From: CAIZIN01 sp964483025
Lineage (GTDB): Bacteria > Patescibacteriota > Minisyncoccia > Phycocordibacterales > CAIZIN01
DNA: 11,993 nt
NCBI GenBank assembly: GCA_964483025.1
Contig: CAYZZT010000022.1
Coordinates: forward strand, 1 to 11,993
Reading direction: 5' to 3'
Positions 10,432 through 11,993 of the stretch are shown here, in pieces. The notes under the pieces were generated by a model that worked only from the letters and a program-made list of their open reading frames with translations, had not been told where the DNA came from and searched no databases. Each line of letters starts with the position of its first letter. Position 1 is the first letter of the stretch. The translations under genes and the position numbers were made by a program.

Positions 10432-11993
10432 TTAAAGTGTCTGTGAATTTGTTCGGAATGTATCTGAGATGTATGTAACTGTACCTAGACTTGTTGTTAC
10501 AGACATTACTCGAGCGTGAACCGTATCACCGGCTGTGTATGCACCATTTGGAGCAACAAATCCGAAGTCAACATTGAATCTAGCATTTGCACCATCCGCA
10601 ATTGTGTATGGTCCACTACCAGTAACTCCTGATGTTGGTTTTGAATAAGTTCCTGTTGAAGATGCTACAAATGAATCTCCCTTGTAGATTCCGATAACAA
10701 CTGCACCTGTTGCTGCAATAGTTAGATCAGAACCTTGTGAACCTAGGTCAAATGCAAATGAAGCTGTGTATGTACTTGAAGCTGTATTTCCATTTGATCG
10801 GCCTGTAAGTGTTGGTGTGCCAACAAGTGTGTAAACAGCACCTGCTGTCTGAACACTCATCTGCTCTCCTGTTGCTGAACCTGAAAGGTAAGAGTTTCCT
10901 AGAGAATCACCAACTGAGTTTTCTGCATCAACATTTGATGTTGTAACTGAAAGCACAGAAACTGTAAGTGTCTTCGCTGTTGATGTAGCATTTCGAACAT
11001 CATACTTTACAGTCAAAGATTTTGTTGAATCCTTTGAAACTGAAAGATCAAGATTTGAGAATGTTGCAAGACCAGTTGTTGTGTTTACAGAAGCATTTGA
11101 TAGTTCTGTTGAACCATCATACAAGTATACAGTTGGAATTTCACTTCCTGATACTGCTGTACCTGTTGCAGATACTGTAAGATCATTGATCAAAACATTA
11201 TCCTTTTCTGCCTTAACGTTAAAGATCAAACCTGCAACCTTATCTGACTCATTTTTATCTGAACCAGCAGAAGCAACAACAGTTGTTGCTTTTGGTGATG
11301 CTGAACTAAGTGAGAATTTCAACGCTGCGCTGTTTGTTAGAGTCTGAGCGATTGTGAAAGTCTTTGTAACTGTACCAGCTGTATTTACTGTGTACTGATC
11401 AAGACCGGCACCATCTACACCTCGTACTGACTGAGCAACTGTCTGAATTGTTCGAGAAGTTGATCGTTCTGTTGAGTCAACTGAAGGTCGTACATCAACT
11501 GCAATTGTAAGAACCTTTGAAGTATCTTTCTTTACAAGAGCATTGAAGCCTGTAAGAGTGATGTAGTATACTCCACCCTCCTTAACAACTGTTGAAGAAT
11601 TAAGGTCTGCTGAAGCTAGAACTGTTGAACCATCCATTACATAGATCTTTGAAAGAACTTTGTTATAGATTGAACTTGCAGAACCTAGATCAAGCTTGAT
11701 TCTCTGAACAGAAATATCTGAAGTCTTTGCTTCTAGCTTAAGACCCATAATCTTTGCCTGTGTATCACCTTCATATATTGATGAAGCTGTACCAGCACTT
11801 GATGATGTTAGAGAAACTGTACCTTCAACACCTGGTGTTGTGATACCTGTTCCTGTTGTTGGAGTTGTTCCTGGTGTTACTACTGGTGTAGCTTCGCCAT
11901 TAACTGATGTTCGTGTTAGTGGACCAAAGTATCCAGCTGCTGGTGTGATTCCCTTTGCTGTTTGGTACGCTGCAAGAGCTGCTTTAGTCATAG
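10432..11993 (-). CDS. Cell-wall-binding surface protein, N-terminus outside the window
   Basis: At least 519 residues are seen and the frame runs off the right edge. The first residues, TKAALAAYQTAKGITPAAG then YFGPLTRTSVN, are the C-terminal half of a peptidoglycan-binding (PG_binding_1) repeat, so the ATG at 11991 is almost surely internal. A Thr/Pro/Gly linker follows (about 34-55). Two similar beta-rich modules come next, one with KIYVMDGSTVLASADL and SKVLTIAVDVR (about 60-200) and one with TVYLYDGSTELSNASV and KSLTVKYDVR (about 220-355). A third beta-rich region ends the protein. There are no cysteines, and Ser, Thr, Ala and Val dominate, as in S-layer or adhesin-like proteins. It is probably a secreted, wall-attached surface protein. 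Its codon use is uniform, which may reflect high expression. Confidence 0.75.
   Translation of the reverse strand, partial: MTKAALAAYQTAKGITPAAGYFGPLTRTSVNGEATPVVTPGTTPTTGTGITTPGVEGTVSLTSSSAGTASSIYEGDTQAKIMGLKLEAKTSDISVQRIKLDLGSASSIYNKVLSKIYVMDGSTVLASADLNSSTVVKEGGVYYITLTGFNALVKKDTSKVLTIAVDVRPSVDSTERSTSRTIQTVAQSVRGVDGAGLDQYTVNTAGTVTKTFTIAQTLTNSAALKFSLSSASPKATTVVASAGSDKNESDKVAGLIFNVKAEKDNVLINDLTVSATGTAVSGSEIPTVYLYDGSTELSNASVNTTTGLATFSNLDLSVSKDSTKSLTVKYDVRNATSTAKTLTVSVLSVTTSNVDAENSVGDSLGNSYLSGSATGEQMSVQTAGAVYTLVGTPTLTGRSNGNTASSTYTASFAFDLGSQGSDLTIAATGAVVIGIYKGDSFVASSTGTYSKPTSGVTGSGPYTIADGANARFNVDFGFVAPNGAYTAGDTVHARVMSVTTSLGTVTYISDTFRTNSQTL

Noticed and set aside
524..11993. Absence of TGA as a gene stop, suggesting a recoded TGA
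   Set aside because: All genes here end in TAA or TAG, but the AT-rich composition explains this and no gene contains an in-frame TGA. The standard bacterial code fits.

Overview
The window reads as a piece of an AT-rich, gene-dense bacterial genome of the candidate phyla radiation (Patescibacteria, probably Parcubacteria-like). I infer this from the kinds of genes: a surface protein with a peptidoglycan-binding module of the type common in that group, a short winged-helix/Cas2-like PaaX-type protein, a winged-helix protein with a degenerate nucleotidyltransferase domain, a REP-associated transposase, and secreted PKD-type proteins. No ribosomal, tRNA or rRNA gene is present, so the placement is an inference. 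None of the starts I could place has a convincing Shine-Dalgarno sequence, and six starts lie only 6-9 nt downstream of a TATAAT box, which points to widespread leaderless mRNAs.

Layout. 1-254: no protein gene, but a fully consensus promoter reading leftward into a roughly 97-nt unit that ends in a terminator (small RNA or attenuated leader). 409-2287: three leftward genes (MscS-like membrane protein, winged-helix/nucleotidyltransferase protein, 28-residue membrane peptide). Each is followed by a GC-rich bidirectional terminator hairpin. These terminators are bordered by stop triplets repeated every 7 nt, starting at or next to the gene's own stop codon. 2371-2857: a rightward small membrane protein with a hairpin in its 5' leader. 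2924-4273: a secreted PKD/lamin-tail-like protein. 4499-4705: a multi-hairpin element whose ends match the perfect palindrome at 5256-5299; the PaaX/Cas2-like gene lies between them. 5369-8497: an operon of a secreted LCAT-family lipase/acyltransferase and a four-helix membrane protein. 8565-10300: a REP/RAYT island with one intact transposase, one truncated copy and about 14 hairpin units. 10432-11993: the C-terminal part of a large secreted cell-wall-binding protein.

Together the coding content is mostly cell envelope and surface functions. The exported LCAT-like hydrolase may work on lipids of neighbouring or host cells, which would suit an organism that scavenges lipids, but this is inference. 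The most unusual non-coding signals are the heptad stop-codon ladders around terminators, the consensus-promoter small RNA, the nested-hairpin element, and the REP array whose sequence variants preserve pairing on one strand.
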